Shown here: positions 27,576 through 35,567 of the stretch, in pieces
Numbering within the stretch: the stretch's first letter is position 1
How the letters are laid out: each line of letters begins with the position of its first letter
Assembly: GCA_017651345.1 (NCBI GenBank)
Contig: JAGCDD010000148.1
Location: 1 to 43,425 of the forward strand
Source of the DNA: Bacteroidales bacterium
GTDB taxonomy: Bacteria > Bacteroidota > Bacteroidia > Bacteroidales > UBA3824
DNA: 43,425 nt
Direction of reading: 5' to 3'
Notes under the pieces: model-generated
What the model saw: only the letters and a program-made list of their open reading frames with translations
What the model was told of the DNA's origin: nothing
Database searches by the model: none
Translations under genes and position numbers: made by a program

Positions 27576-27591
27576 TTAAAATTATTAATAT

Positions 27592-27621
27592 TGTAGGGAC
27601 GCGCCGTGGCACGTCCCTACA
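27592..27621. repeat. Dispersed palindrome, copy 1
   Basis: A 30-base near-perfect inverted repeat: TGTAGGGACG on the left, CGTCCCTACA on the right, and an inner GCC/GGC pair. It is the same element as the one at 36627-36654. It lies between the EF-hand gene and the deacetylase gene and may also terminate or attenuate transcription, though no T run follows. Confidence 0.8.
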
Positions 27622-27642
27622 TTTTATAAATAAAACCACATT

Positions 27643-28629
27643 ATGAAATCACAATTAATTACAGCAATTATGCTTGCAACACCTTTATTATCATCAGCAC
27701 AAACGCCGAAGGAATACACCACCGCCACGTGGTTTGATTTCAAAAAATCGGCTATCACCTACTCGTTCGACGACGGTACGCCAAACCAAATGCCCATTGC
27801 CGTGCCAATTTTAGATAAATACGGTTTTAAGGCAACTTTCAATCTGGTAGTAGATTGGGTAAAAGATTGGGAACCATTTATCAATGCCTCAAACAATGGT
27901 CACGAAATGGCATCGCACACTATTTCGCACCCTAATTTTAGAGAAATTGATGAGCAAGAACAGCGTAGGCAACTTGAAAAATCGAAACAAATTCTCGAAG
28001 AAAAATTCGGGAAACCTTGTATTACAATGGTTTATCCCTACTGCGCACGCGGCAACGACAATATTGTGGCAGAATACTACATTTCAGCACGCACTTGCAG
28101 CGGAAAAAGTGAACCACCAACTCCCAAAAATATGATGGATATTTCATCTATTATTTGCGGACCTGAGGGTGATGCCGTTACTGCCGACGATTTCAACAAA
28201 GCAGTTGCCGCCGCTGTGCCTTTCAACGGCTGGACAACGTTTCTACTTCACGGCGTTGATGGCGACGGCGGATATTCGCCCATAAAATCCTCAGATTTCG
28301 ACGCACACCTTAAATATGTAAGCGACAACGCAAGTGATTACTGGGTAACCACATTTGCCGCTGCCACCAAATATCTTATTGAACGCAATTCGTTAATAAT
28401 CAACGAAAAGAAAACCTCCGACGGATATTTGGCAGAAGTTTCGGTAGGTGCAGAAAGTCCACTCACCTGTTTTGACCAGCCCATAACCGTAAGCCGCCAG
28501 CTGCCCAAGAAATGGACCTCAGCCAAAGTTTTCGACGGCAAAAAAGAAGTTCCCACCCGCATTGAAAATGGTGCAATAATTTTTAATGTGGTGCCGCATC
28601 ATAATTACTTGATTAAACAAGTAAAATAA
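27643..28629 (+). CDS. Exported polysaccharide deacetylase (carbohydrate esterase 4 type)
   Basis: A 328-residue protein with a signal peptide (ends LLSSAQ). The NodB-type core has the metal and catalytic motifs FDDG (residues 42-45) and SHTISH with His92 and His96, then MVYPYC (the motif usually reading YP-G). These predict a metal-dependent enzyme removing acetyl groups from a glycan such as peptidoglycan or an extracellular polysaccharide; the exact substrate is unknown. The C-terminal ~70 residues (from about 260) form a strand-rich tail of unknown role. A strong intrinsic terminator follows immediately, so the gene ends its transcript. Confidence 0.92.
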   Translation: MKSQLITAIMLATPLLSSAQTPKEYTTATWFDFKKSAITYSFDDGTPNQMPIAVPILDKYGFKATFNLVVDWVKDWEPFINASNNGHEMASHTISHPNFREIDEQEQRRQLEKSKQILEEKFGKPCITMVYPYCARGNDNIVAEYYISARTCSGKSEPPTPKNMMDISSIICGPEGDAVTADDFNKAVAAAVPFNGWTTFLLHGVDGDGGYSPIKSSDFDAHLKYVSDNASDYWVTTFAAATKYLIERNSLIINEKKTSDGYLAEVSVGAESPLTCFDQPITVSRQLPKKWTSAKVFDGKKEVPTRIENGAIIFNVVPHHNYLIKQVK

Positions 28630-28632
28630 TAT

Positions 28633-28660
28633 AACACCGCCTTACGGCGGTGTTTTTTTT
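28633..28660 (+). terminator. Intrinsic terminator after the deacetylase
   Basis: A perfect stem (AACACCGCC / GGCGGTGTT) with a 4-base loop is followed by a run of eight T residues, ending the deacetylase transcript 4 bases after its stop codon. Confidence 0.93.
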
Positions 28661-28714
28661 AAAACAAGATTACAGATTCTTAGAAAGGTCAGAAAAAAGT
28701 GGTGATATTGAACA

Positions 28715-29341
28715 ATGAAAAATAAGCAAGGAATGTATAATTTAATTAGAAAATGGGAACATAAGAATAAATTACTATTAATAATAAAAATAGTTTTTCC
28801 TGCAGCATTAATCAGTGTTATTGTTGGTGGTTGTTTCATCGTGTCCGAAAAACCAATACTTCGTTACACAAATGAAGAGATTATTAGTTATATGCCTAAT
28901 ATATTAAAGCAAGATTCGTCATTTTTAAATCAGGTAGGAAATTTATTTCTTGATACTAATTATGAGGGGGATTTATTTTATAACTTTCAAAATAGCGGTG
29001 GGCGTCATACACTTTGGACTGACAACAAAAATATAACAGATTCTTTCCCTAAAATTCGTGAAGTAATAGTCCATAAATTTCCAGATGCAAGCAAAACAAA
29101 GTATTATATTTGGTATATTAAAAAGGTAGTTTTTATTCTCCCTCGTCATAGTTGGTATAACCAAGATGAACAATCTGTTGTGTTTTTATATGCTAAGAAT
29201 AAGGAATATATAACATATTTATATCCTACGTATAGATTGTATGATAAAGATATTCCACAAGAGAATAGTAGTTGGATATACAATTTGAAAGACAATTGGT
29301 ATATATGTTCTCCGAATCATTTGGTATATTATAATCAATAA
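28715..29341 (+). CDS. AT-rich orphan membrane-anchored protein
   Basis: A 208-residue protein with one hydrophobic segment (about residues 20-42, LLLIIKIVFPAALISVIVGG) after a basic N terminus, then a ~165-residue part rich in Tyr, Asn, Trp and Ile. There are no motifs I recognise. Codon use is visibly more AT-rich than in the neighbours (many AAT, ATA, TAT codons), a sign of recent acquisition or low expression. It could start at either of two ATG codons 18 bases apart. It lies after a terminator, without a clear promoter, and beside an Rpn-family gene. A real but unplaceable accessory gene is the most likely reading. Confidence 0.65.
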   Translation: MKNKQGMYNLIRKWEHKNKLLLIIKIVFPAALISVIVGGCFIVSEKPILRYTNEEIISYMPNILKQDSSFLNQVGNLFLDTNYEGDLFYNFQNSGGRHTLWTDNKNITDSFPKIREVIVHKFPDASKTKYYIWYIKKVVFILPRHSWYNQDEQSVVFLYAKNKEYITYLYPTYRLYDKDIPQENSSWIYNLKDNWYICSPNHLVYYNQ

Positions 29342-29683
29342 TCTGTAAAACATATCCGCCTTGTTTTCAACCCTTTTATTGAATATCAATAAAACCTTGA
29401 CAAACAGCATATTGTACAAATTAAAAAGACCCCTTCAAAAAGCGGGTATCCCTCGGTATTGCCACTATGGCAAGGATAGATTCAGTGGTAGAAGCCACAC
29501 ATTAATTTGTATTCGTTCCATTCGCCAAATTATAATTCAACTTGTTGATTTATAATTTCTTTGTTAAATAGAAGTATTTGTTTTATTCGTTTAATTCGGT
29601 GTTAAAAGAGATACCAAAATAAATTTGGAGAATAGAAACCAAAACGCTAAATTTGCAGAAACAATACAAATAAAGAATAGTCC
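29342..29683. other. 342-base gap with small hairpins and the Rpn promoter
   Basis: No gene is supported here. The left part holds three small inverted repeats in a row: GGG/CCC (29444-29452), TTGCCA/TGGCAA (29459-29473) and GTGG/CCAC (29485-29498). This part is more GC-rich than the rest, so it may be a decayed gene or a small structured RNA. The right part is AT-rich and carries a good promoter for the Rpn gene at 29624-29655. Confidence 0.5.
29624..29655 (+). promoter_or_regulatory. Predicted promoter of the Rpn-family gene
   Basis: TTTG (29624-29627), a 20-base spacer, and TAAATTTG (29648-29655) match both Bacteroidetes promoter elements exactly. The start codon is 28 bases downstream. 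Confidence 0.7.
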
Positions 29684-30586
29684 ATGGGAAACTACATCAG
29701 ATTCGATTGGGCAATGAAACGCCTCTTGCGTAACAAGGCCGACCACGTGGTGCTTGAAGGTTTTCTTAGTGTAATATTCAAACGACAAATCAAGATTGCC
29801 AAAATACTTGAAAGCGAAGGCAATCAAGACTTTGAAGATCAAAAGTTCAATCGTGTAGACTTTCTTGCCGAAGATGAGCAAGGCGAACTGATGTTGTTTG
29901 AAATTCAAAATAGTCACGAACTCGACTATTTTCACCGTATGGCATACGGCACATCAAAAGTTATTGCCGACTACCTTAGCAAAGGCGAACCATACCGCAA
30001 TCTCAAAAAAGTTTATTCAATCAACATTGTCTACTTTACACTTGGTCAAGGCAAAGGCTATGCATACCACGGCACAGTAAATTTTGTGAATATGAGCGAT
30101 GCGACAGATGTGCTCCAACTTACCGATGGTCAGAAAAAAGCGTTCCATATAGAAACCGTAAGTCAGATATTTCCTGAGTATTTTTTATTCCGTGTCAACA
30201 ACTTTGATCAATTGGCAACAAGTTCAATTGAGGAATGGATTTCATTCTTAAAAACTGGCGAAATTCCCGACACTTACACCGCTCAAGGATTACCCGAAGC
30301 CCGTGAAATTCTCCGCGTTGATAAACTCAACGAAGAAGACCGCAAAGCCTACAACCGATATATTGAAATTCTTCGTTTCAATCGCAGTGTAATGGATTCA
30401 AGCCGTATCGAAGGTAGAATAGAAGGTATGGAAATGGGTATGGCTCAAGGTTTGGAAGAAGGCAAAGCCGAAGGCGCAAAAAACGAAAAACTCTCTACCG
30501 CCAAACGTATGAAAGCCGAAGGTCTTGATATCAATTTAATTGCCAAAATCACCCAACTACCCATCAACGAAATCGAACAGTTATAA
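29684..30586 (+). CDS. Rpn family recombination-promoting nuclease / PD-(D/E)XK transposase-like protein
   Basis: A 300-residue protein of the Rpn/YhgA-like group. The N-terminal FDWAMKRLLRNKADHVVLEGFLSV is the family hallmark, followed by a PD-(D/E)XK-type core with Asp59 (NRVDFLAED) and Glu73-x-Gln75 (LMLFEIQN). The C terminus (~235-300) has a Glu/Gly/Met-rich repeat (GRIEGMEMGMAQGLEEGKAEG) and then a short helical segment (MKAEGLDINLIAKITQLPINEI) typical of this family. Rpn proteins are DNA endonucleases that promote RecA-independent recombination and have also been linked to phage defence. There are no terminal inverted repeats, so it is not a complete transposon. It appears intact with its own promoter. 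Confidence 0.92.
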   Translation: MGNYIRFDWAMKRLLRNKADHVVLEGFLSVIFKRQIKIAKILESEGNQDFEDQKFNRVDFLAEDEQGELMLFEIQNSHELDYFHRMAYGTSKVIADYLSKGEPYRNLKKVYSINIVYFTLGQGKGYAYHGTVNFVNMSDATDVLQLTDGQKKAFHIETVSQIFPEYFLFRVNNFDQLATSSIEEWISFLKTGEIPDTYTAQGLPEAREILRVDKLNEEDRKAYNRYIEILRFNRSVMDSSRIEGRIEGMEMGMAQGLEEGKAEGAKNEKLSTAKRMKAEGLDINLIAKITQLPINEIEQL

Positions 30587-30631
30587 CCTTTCGCTTTCTT
30601 CCGCTTAGTTTTTTGTTAAAAAAGAAAAGCC

Positions 30632-31591
30632 ATGAATAAAATTACTTTATTATTTACTATAATAATAGGTGTTATACAATTCACCAGTGCCCAAACCTTT
30701 ACCGCTGGTTCGTACAAATACCGTGTAATAAAGGATGGCGTAAGCGTGGCTGCGGCTTCGCAAAAATTATTCGGCAATGTGATTATCCCCGAGGCTGTAA
30801 ATTTCGGCGACAAAAACTACAAGGTAACCGCCGTGGCTGATAGCGGTTTTCGCAATTGTAGCGGCATCAAAAACCTCATCTTACCTGCCTCTATTACCCA
30901 AATAGGCAAGGCAGCATTTGCCAACTGCCGCGGCATTTCGGGACTCAATATTCCGCGACAATTAATCGAGATTGGCGACGGTGCTTTTTACAGTTGCGGC
31001 GCAATTACAGGCTTGTCGCTTCCCGAAACTCTCAAAAAAATAGGCGATTACGCTTTTGCGTACTGCGGTTCGTTGCGTGCAATAGAGATTCCCGATGGTA
31101 CCGAAACTATTGGCGAAATGGCATTTTGGGAGTGTCATAATCTATATTCTGCCGTTGTTCCCAAAAGCGTTTCAAAAATTGGGTTAAGAGCATTTTCGGG
31201 TTGCCCCAAATTGTTGCAAATAAAATTAGACCCCGAAAACTCAACCTATACAATGGTGGATAACGCACTGTATACCAACGACAAAAAAAGTATTTTGGCA
31301 TATCCGGCTGGTTGCGCCGCTGCCACTTGCACTTTGCCAGACGAATGTGAAATTATCCCCGCATTTACGTTTGTCAACTGCGAAAAACTCCACGAGATAA
31401 TTATCAACAATGGTCTCAAAGAGATTGAAAATTCCGCGTTTACCGGCTGCAATATTCTAAGAATCAAAAAAATACCCGAGTCAGTAACTCGTATTGGCGA
31501 AAACTTTTGCCCCACATGTTCCGAAAATATTGAAATGCCCGCCAATTACGAATATGTTGAAGACCTCGGGTTAGAAGAAAAATCTTTTTAA
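30632..31591 (+). CDS. Exported BspA-like leucine-rich repeat protein
   Basis: A 319-residue protein with a signal peptide (ends FTSAQT). Most of the mature part is made of about eight BspA/LRR_5 repeats of the form I-x-x-x-A-F-x-x-C-x-x-L/I-x-x-I-x-I-P, for example IGKAAFANCRGISGLNIP and IGDYAFAYCGSLRAIEIP. These form a curved solenoid often used for surface binding in gut and oral Bacteroidetes. There is no T9SS sorting domain, lipobox or anchor, so it may stay in the periplasm or be released. It starts 46 bases after the Rpn gene and is followed by a terminator. Confidence 0.9.
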   Translation: MNKITLLFTIIIGVIQFTSAQTFTAGSYKYRVIKDGVSVAAASQKLFGNVIIPEAVNFGDKNYKVTAVADSGFRNCSGIKNLILPASITQIGKAAFANCRGISGLNIPRQLIEIGDGAFYSCGAITGLSLPETLKKIGDYAFAYCGSLRAIEIPDGTETIGEMAFWECHNLYSAVVPKSVSKIGLRAFSGCPKLLQIKLDPENSTYTMVDNALYTNDKKSILAYPAGCAAATCTLPDECEIIPAFTFVNCEKLHEIIINNGLKEIENSAFTGCNILRIKKIPESVTRIGENFCPTCSENIEMPANYEYVEDLGLEEKSF

Positions 31592-31614
31592 TACAAATAT
31601 ACACAAAAAAAAAA

Positions 31615-31645
31615 CCTGCGTTCCTTTATAGGGTGCAGGATTTTT
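31615..31645 (+). terminator. Terminator after the BspA-like gene
   Basis: CCTGC (31615-31619) pairs with GCAGG (31635-31639), with an inner CCT/AGG pair, followed by ATTTTT. The stem is moderate and imperfect. Confidence 0.65.
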
Positions 31646-31721
31646 GGTTTAGGGAATAATACTAAGGGTTAATAATAATTTAGGTTCATAAACAATAAAT
31701 CTAATAATTGAAAAAAGTAAA

Positions 31722-31754
31722 AAAACGACCGCTTTTAATGAAGGCGGTCGTTTT
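31722..31754. terminator. Strong bidirectional terminator
   Basis: AAAACGACCGC (31722-31732) pairs perfectly with GCGGTCGTTTT (31744-31754), and the stem extends inward by further pairs. A and T runs flank both sides, so it can stop transcription from the BspA-like gene and from the convergent hybrid regulator. Confidence 0.88.
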
Positions 31755-31862
31755 CTATATAACCAACCTTCTAACTAAAAAATTTAACACTGAGTTTCAC
31801 AACTCGATAAAAAATGATTTCCTTTTGTTGATTACAAAGTAAGGGCATTTTTGATTTTTTTG

Positions 31863-31990
31863 TTAGGATTTTAGTTTTAATAAATGGGATTTTGCGCTCA
31901 AAAATAGGGTAAAATTGGCGCACAAATTAGGATTTTAGTGTTGTAATTTTAGTTTAACTACCTGATAATCAGTGTTACGAAAATCCTAAT
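31863..31990. repeat. Three copies of a TTAGGATTTT motif
   Basis: TTAGGATTTTAGT occurs at 31863-31875 and again at 31927-31939 (64-base period); the core TTAGGATTTT recurs inverted at 31981-31990, overlapping the 3' end of the hybrid regulator gene. Function unknown; chance in AT-rich DNA is possible. Confidence 0.5.
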
Positions 31991-34757
31991 TTTGTTTTCG
32001 ATATTGCGAAGGAGTTTTACCGCAAATTTGTTTAAACACACGCGAAAAATACGACACATCGTCGAATCCGCACTTGGCAGCAATGTCGCCGATGGGAGCA
32101 AAAAAGTCGGAATCTAACATTTTTTTAGCAATTCCAATACGCAGTTGAATTATATAAGCGGTGGGATTCATACCCGTAACAGCGATAATTTTGCGGTTTA
32201 GTTGCGAACGACTCATACACATATCCGAGGCAACAGTTTCTACATCTGGGCGTCCTTTGCGCATTGCGGCAGTAATTACATCGTTGAGACGGGTAATAAA
32301 TTCTTGATTTTTTTCGGTAACAACTATTTCGATTGCTTGTTGTTCTGAAGTTTCAGGTTGTTCAATAGGCTGTTTTTCTGTAGCTTCACCATTGTTAACA
32401 CCAAATTTTTGACGCAAAAGGCGGTATTTTTCCACAATATTTCGAATTGTGAGCAAAAGTTCTTCGCTGCTAAAAGGCTTAAACAAATAAGCATCGGCTC
32501 CGGCTTCTATACCGCGAATTTTGTCGGCTTCGTTGGTCTTGGCGGTTACCATTATGATAGGAATATGGGCTGTGAGACCATTTTCGCGTATCTTTTTGGT
32601 AAATTCAAAACCGTCCATGCCCGGCATTTTTACGTCGGTGATAATCACATCGGGAAGGGTTTGCACGGCTTTTTCGTAACCATCCTCGCCATTGAATGCG
32701 TAAGTTACATTATACAAAGCATTTAACTCGCTTCCAATAAAGTACGAAATATCCGAATCGTCTTCTATCACAAGAATATCCTGATCCGAAGGCGTTTGCT
32801 GAGTAGATAGAATATTGGCAACAAGCGGAGTGTCCTCATTTTCAAATACATCCTTAATTGGGAGCGTTACAGTAAACACTGTTCCTTTGGTGCTACTGCT
32901 AACGGTAACATTACCGCCGAGAGCCTCGGTACAGATTTTTACAAGCGAAAGACCTACGCCAGTGCCAGTGGAGTTGTCGGTTTCGCCTGCACGGTAAAAT
33001 GTGTCGAACACATGCGGAAGGTGCTCGGGCTTAATTCCCTTGCCTGTATCTGCCACGCTGAGCACAAATTTTTTGTCGGAAAAATGGCTTGTAACATCAA
33101 TTACACCATATTCTGCGGTATATTTAATGGCATTTGCCACAAGATTTGAGACTATTTTTTGCAAATATTCAGGCTCAATCATGGTAATGAGACTTGTTTC
33201 GCGTGGACGATAGTTGAGGGCAATATGTTTTTCGTTGGCGTAATAATCCAAACCCTCGATTATCATACGAATATGTACCACAATATCACCTTGTTGCAGT
33301 TTTGGCGGGTCGATTGCCGATTTAATTTTTGAAATATCCAAAAGACTATTAATCAGCGTTAAAAGTCTATTACCCTGACGCTCAATACGTTCGCCCGAAG
33401 GACGCGCCTCTGATTGATCTTTTTGCAAACGGCGGGCAAGTCCGAGAATAACAGTAAGCGGCGTGCGAAATTCGTGCGTTACATTGGTAAAAAATTCCTC
33501 GCGAAGTTGCTGGATTTTTTTGGTAAGCTGCTGTGCACGTGTTTTGATTTTTATTATGTAGATAAGACCCAATATAATGATAATCATTGATATAAGTATC
33601 ACCAATGTAGTTATCACTATGCGATGGTTTTCTTTAACTTTTTCTTCGTTGATTAGTTGCAGTTTATCGGTTTCGTATTTGATGCTGTAGTGCGAAAGCT
33701 GAATGGCAGTTTCTTCGCGATACATACTGTCGGCAAGAAAAGTGTAACGTTCGAGATATTTAAGAGCAAGAGCAGGGTCGGTTTCTTTAAGACTTGCAGC
33801 AAGTCCTCGGCAGGCATTTTTTTCGTTGTAAGAATTACCTGTAATTTTGGTAAGTCGCAGAGCCTCAGCATAAAACTTTGCAGCCTCCTCGTTGTCGCCA
33901 CGGTGTTGATGTATTCTACCCATCTGAATATTGCAGATGGCAAGCGAATGATAATTGTGAGCAGAATCTATCAATGGCATTGCTTTGCGAAGTATTTTTT
34001 CGGCTTTTGAGAGACTATCTAATGCAATGTAAGTTTCTGATAATTGCGAAAGGCGAACAGCAGCTTTGGCGTCGCGATGTCCGGCACTATCGATTTGATA
34101 TGCCTGATATGCATAACGATACGATTCGTGAGGATTGTTCATTTTCATGTAAATTTCCGAAGCCATTCCAAGACGTATTGCCATTTTGTCGTCTCTTTTG
34201 AGCTGTTTTTCGGTGTCGATGGCTTCAAGAATAAACCTTTCTGCGGCTTGTGGCTGACCTATAGCAAGATACAATGCTGCCAAATTGCTCAACGACGAGG
34301 ACAAGTTTGCCAAATCGCCCGAAATAGAATCTAACTTATAACACTCTGTTTGATAGACTAATGCATGAGGAAAATCGCCTTTTACTTGCAAACTTATGGC
34401 AAGTGTATTGAGCACATCGCCAAGATATGAGGTATTGTTTTGTTCGCGGCAAAGGTCGAGTGCTAACTGATTATAATAGACGCTTTTATCAAAATTGTTG
34501 TCGTAATAATACCACGTTCCCACCCACGAGAGCACAGCTATTTGCATATCTGAAGTGTCGGCGTTGGTATAAACGTATGTGGTGTCGGTAAATTCTTGAC
34601 TATCAAGATATGCAAACAATTTGTTGGCTACTACAATTCGGTCGTTACCTTTGCTTTGGGCAAAGAGATTGTAGTAATAATCTACGCTGTCGATTTGAGC
34701 AAATGTGGTTTGCAGCGCAACTAATAAAAGTGCCGTTAGTAAAAAAAATCGGTTCAT
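31986..34757 (-). CDS. Hybrid two-component regulator with TPR sensor (HTCS-like)
   Basis: A 923-residue one-piece signalling protein. Order: signal peptide (ends TTFAQ), periplasmic TPR repeats (~30-370), one membrane helix (~378-402), HisKA with the H-box NVTHEFRTPL (His ~428), HATPase with NLVANAIKYT, DTGKGI and GTGVGLSL, a receiver with DVKMPGMDGFEF (phospho-Asp ~707), and a C-terminal AraC helix-turn-helix (~830-923, IGDIAAKCGFDDVSYFSRVFKQ). All phosphotransfer residues are present. Classic Bacteroides HTCS proteins sense glycans with beta-propellers; here TPRs take that place and no SusC/SusD pair is adjacent. The longest frame uses a TTG; the ATG at 34757 is the better start. Confidence 0.93.
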   Translation of the reverse strand: MNRFFLLTALLLVALQTTFAQIDSVDYYYNLFAQSKGNDRIVVANKLFAYLDSQEFTDTTYVYTNADTSDMQIAVLSWVGTWYYYDNNFDKSVYYNQLALDLCREQNNTSYLGDVLNTLAISLQVKGDFPHALVYQTECYKLDSISGDLANLSSSLSNLAALYLAIGQPQAAERFILEAIDTEKQLKRDDKMAIRLGMASEIYMKMNNPHESYRYAYQAYQIDSAGHRDAKAAVRLSQLSETYIALDSLSKAEKILRKAMPLIDSAHNYHSLAICNIQMGRIHQHRGDNEEAAKFYAEALRLTKITGNSYNEKNACRGLAASLKETDPALALKYLERYTFLADSMYREETAIQLSHYSIKYETDKLQLINEEKVKENHRIVITTLVILISMIIIILGLIYIIKIKTRAQQLTKKIQQLREEFFTNVTHEFRTPLTVILGLARRLQKDQSEARPSGERIERQGNRLLTLINSLLDISKIKSAIDPPKLQQGDIVVHIRMIIEGLDYYANEKHIALNYRPRETSLITMIEPEYLQKIVSNLVANAIKYTAEYGVIDVTSHFSDKKFVLSVADTGKGIKPEHLPHVFDTFYRAGETDNSTGTGVGLSLVKICTEALGGNVTVSSSTKGTVFTVTLPIKDVFENEDTPLVANILSTQQTPSDQDILVIEDDSDISYFIGSELNALYNVTYAFNGEDGYEKAVQTLPDVIITDVKMPGMDGFEFTKKIRENGLTAHIPIIMVTAKTNEADKIRGIEAGADAYLFKPFSSEELLLTIRNIVEKYRLLRQKFGVNNGEATEKQPIEQPETSEQQAIEIVVTEKNQEFITRLNDVITAAMRKGRPDVETVASDMCMSRSQLNRKIIAVTGMNPTAYIIQLRIGIAKKMLDSDFFAPIGDIAAKCGFDDVSYFSRVFKQICGKTPSQYRKQN

Positions 34758-34813
34758 CGTTTTATAATGCAAAGCAAAGGTGTGAAAAAAATCTTAAAAT
34801 AAAAAATATTTTA

Positions 34814-34821
34814 TAAATTTG
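34814..34821 (+). promoter_or_regulatory. Predicted -7 box of the small lipoprotein pair
   Basis: TAAATTTG matches TAnnTTTG and lies 19 bases upstream of the start codon. No clear TTTG is present at the expected -33 distance. The gap is shared with the divergent hybrid regulator. Confidence 0.5.
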
Positions 34822-34840
34822 CGCAAAAACGAAATCAAAA

Positions 34841-35281
34841 ATGACCATAGATAAACACCTTTTTATAATAATATTGGGATTGTTGGTAGCATTTTCAAGT
34901 TGCGACAAATTGGTAGACGACAACATTGACGCTATTACCAACGATGATGAAAACTGTGATTGTTTTCTTTCGGAAGAACCTGAACAATACGATGTTACAA
35001 TAAAAGTTACCATCAACGATCAAAACACCGAAGTGCCCGTAAGTGTGTTTTATGGCAATGTAGAACGCAATAATGTGGCTACCATAGTTACCACCGAACA
35101 GCAATTTTGCACCGTTACCCTAAAACTCAACCACGATTACACCTACATGGCAAAATACCTCAAAGGTAGCGATACTATTTATGTACCTGTAAAGGCGCGA
35201 CTTAGCTCGTCAAAATACGTTTGCCACGAAGATACCTGTTGGACAATAAACAATAATGTTATAAATCTTAAACTTAAATAA
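34841..35281 (+). CDS. Small lipoprotein of unknown function
   Basis: A 146-residue exported lipoprotein. The signal peptide ends in VAFSSC, with Cys21 as the lipidation site, followed by an acidic segment (DDNIDAITNDDENCDC). The rest looks like a single beta-sandwich (VTIKVTINDQNTEVPVSVFYG, TVTLKLNHDYTYMAKYL). Four further Cys residues could form disulfides or bind metal. I recognise no family. It is separated by one base from the next gene, a metal-binding lipoprotein, so the two probably act together; it is divergent from the hybrid regulator. Confidence 0.82.
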   Translation: MTIDKHLFIIILGLLVAFSSCDKLVDDNIDAITNDDENCDCFLSEEPEQYDVTIKVTINDQNTEVPVSVFYGNVERNNVATIVTTEQQFCTVTLKLNHDYTYMAKYLKGSDTIYVPVKARLSSSKYVCHEDTCWTINNNVINLKLK

Positions 35282-35282
35282 A

Positions 35283-35567
35283 ATGGTAAAAAAATTTTTC
35301 TACGCAGTAAGTGCTGCTTTATTAATTGCAGCAATGTCGTCGTGTGGCAACGGCGAACAAAAGAAAGAGAACAACACTCAAGAGCCTGCCGCTCAACCCA
35401 CTGAGCAAACTACACAAGAGGCTAAACCCGCCGACAACGCTCAAGCAGCCCCCAAAGACACTAACAAAAAATATATGTGTGTGGCTTGCAACGATTATTT
35501 CGACAATCCTGGCGACTGTCCCACATGTGGAATGGAACTCGTTGAAAACGTGGATTATAAGGAATAA
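35283..35567 (+). CDS. Lipoprotein with zinc-ribbon-like heavy-metal-binding domain
   Basis: A 94-residue lipoprotein: signal peptide ending MSSC (Cys21), a Glu/Gln/Ala/Pro-rich linker (~25-60), and a small C-terminal domain with two CxxC pairs (Cys66/Cys69 and Cys79/Cys82), ending CPTCGMELVE. The last part matches the heavy-metal-binding domain of copper and zinc efflux proteins (usually YTCPMHP...CPKCGM-L); here the first half reads MCVACNDYF, so the usual Met-x-Pro-x-His is replaced by a CxxC pair. This predicts a periplasmic zinc or other metal site. Its stop directly abuts the stop of the convergent CNNM gene. Confidence 0.8.
   Translation: MVKKFFYAVSAALLIAAMSSCGNGEQKKENNTQEPAAQPTEQTTQEAKPADNAQAAPKDTNKKYMCVACNDYFDNPGDCPTCGMELVENVDYKE

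Larger units (their letters stand above)
31592..31985. other. 394-base gap with two terminators and short repeats
   Basis: No gene is supported. The gap holds a + strand terminator (31615-31645), a strong two-way hairpin (31722-31754), and an AT-rich stretch with two identical 13-base direct repeats plus one inverted copy of their core (31863-31990). Confidence 0.7.

Noticed and set aside
29471-29530. A tRNA-like stretch with a TTCAGTGGTAGAA segment resembling a D arm and GTTCCATTC resembling a T loop.
   Set aside because: No 7-bp acceptor stem, no anticodon stem and no proper T stem can be drawn; chance resemblance or a decayed relic.
29361-29555. A 64-codon open frame on the + strand in the gap before the Rpn gene.
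   Set aside because: It crosses the small hairpins, has unusual composition and matches no family I recognise; it is not supported as a gene, though it could be a fragment.
29684-30586. The Rpn-family gene as a complete insertion sequence.
   Set aside because: No terminal inverted repeats or target-site duplication are visible on either side, so only the gene itself is called.
27643-34757. A glycan-utilisation locus suggested by the deacetylase, BspA-like protein and hybrid regulator.
   Set aside because: No SusC/SusD pair or glycoside hydrolase is present, and several terminators separate the genes.
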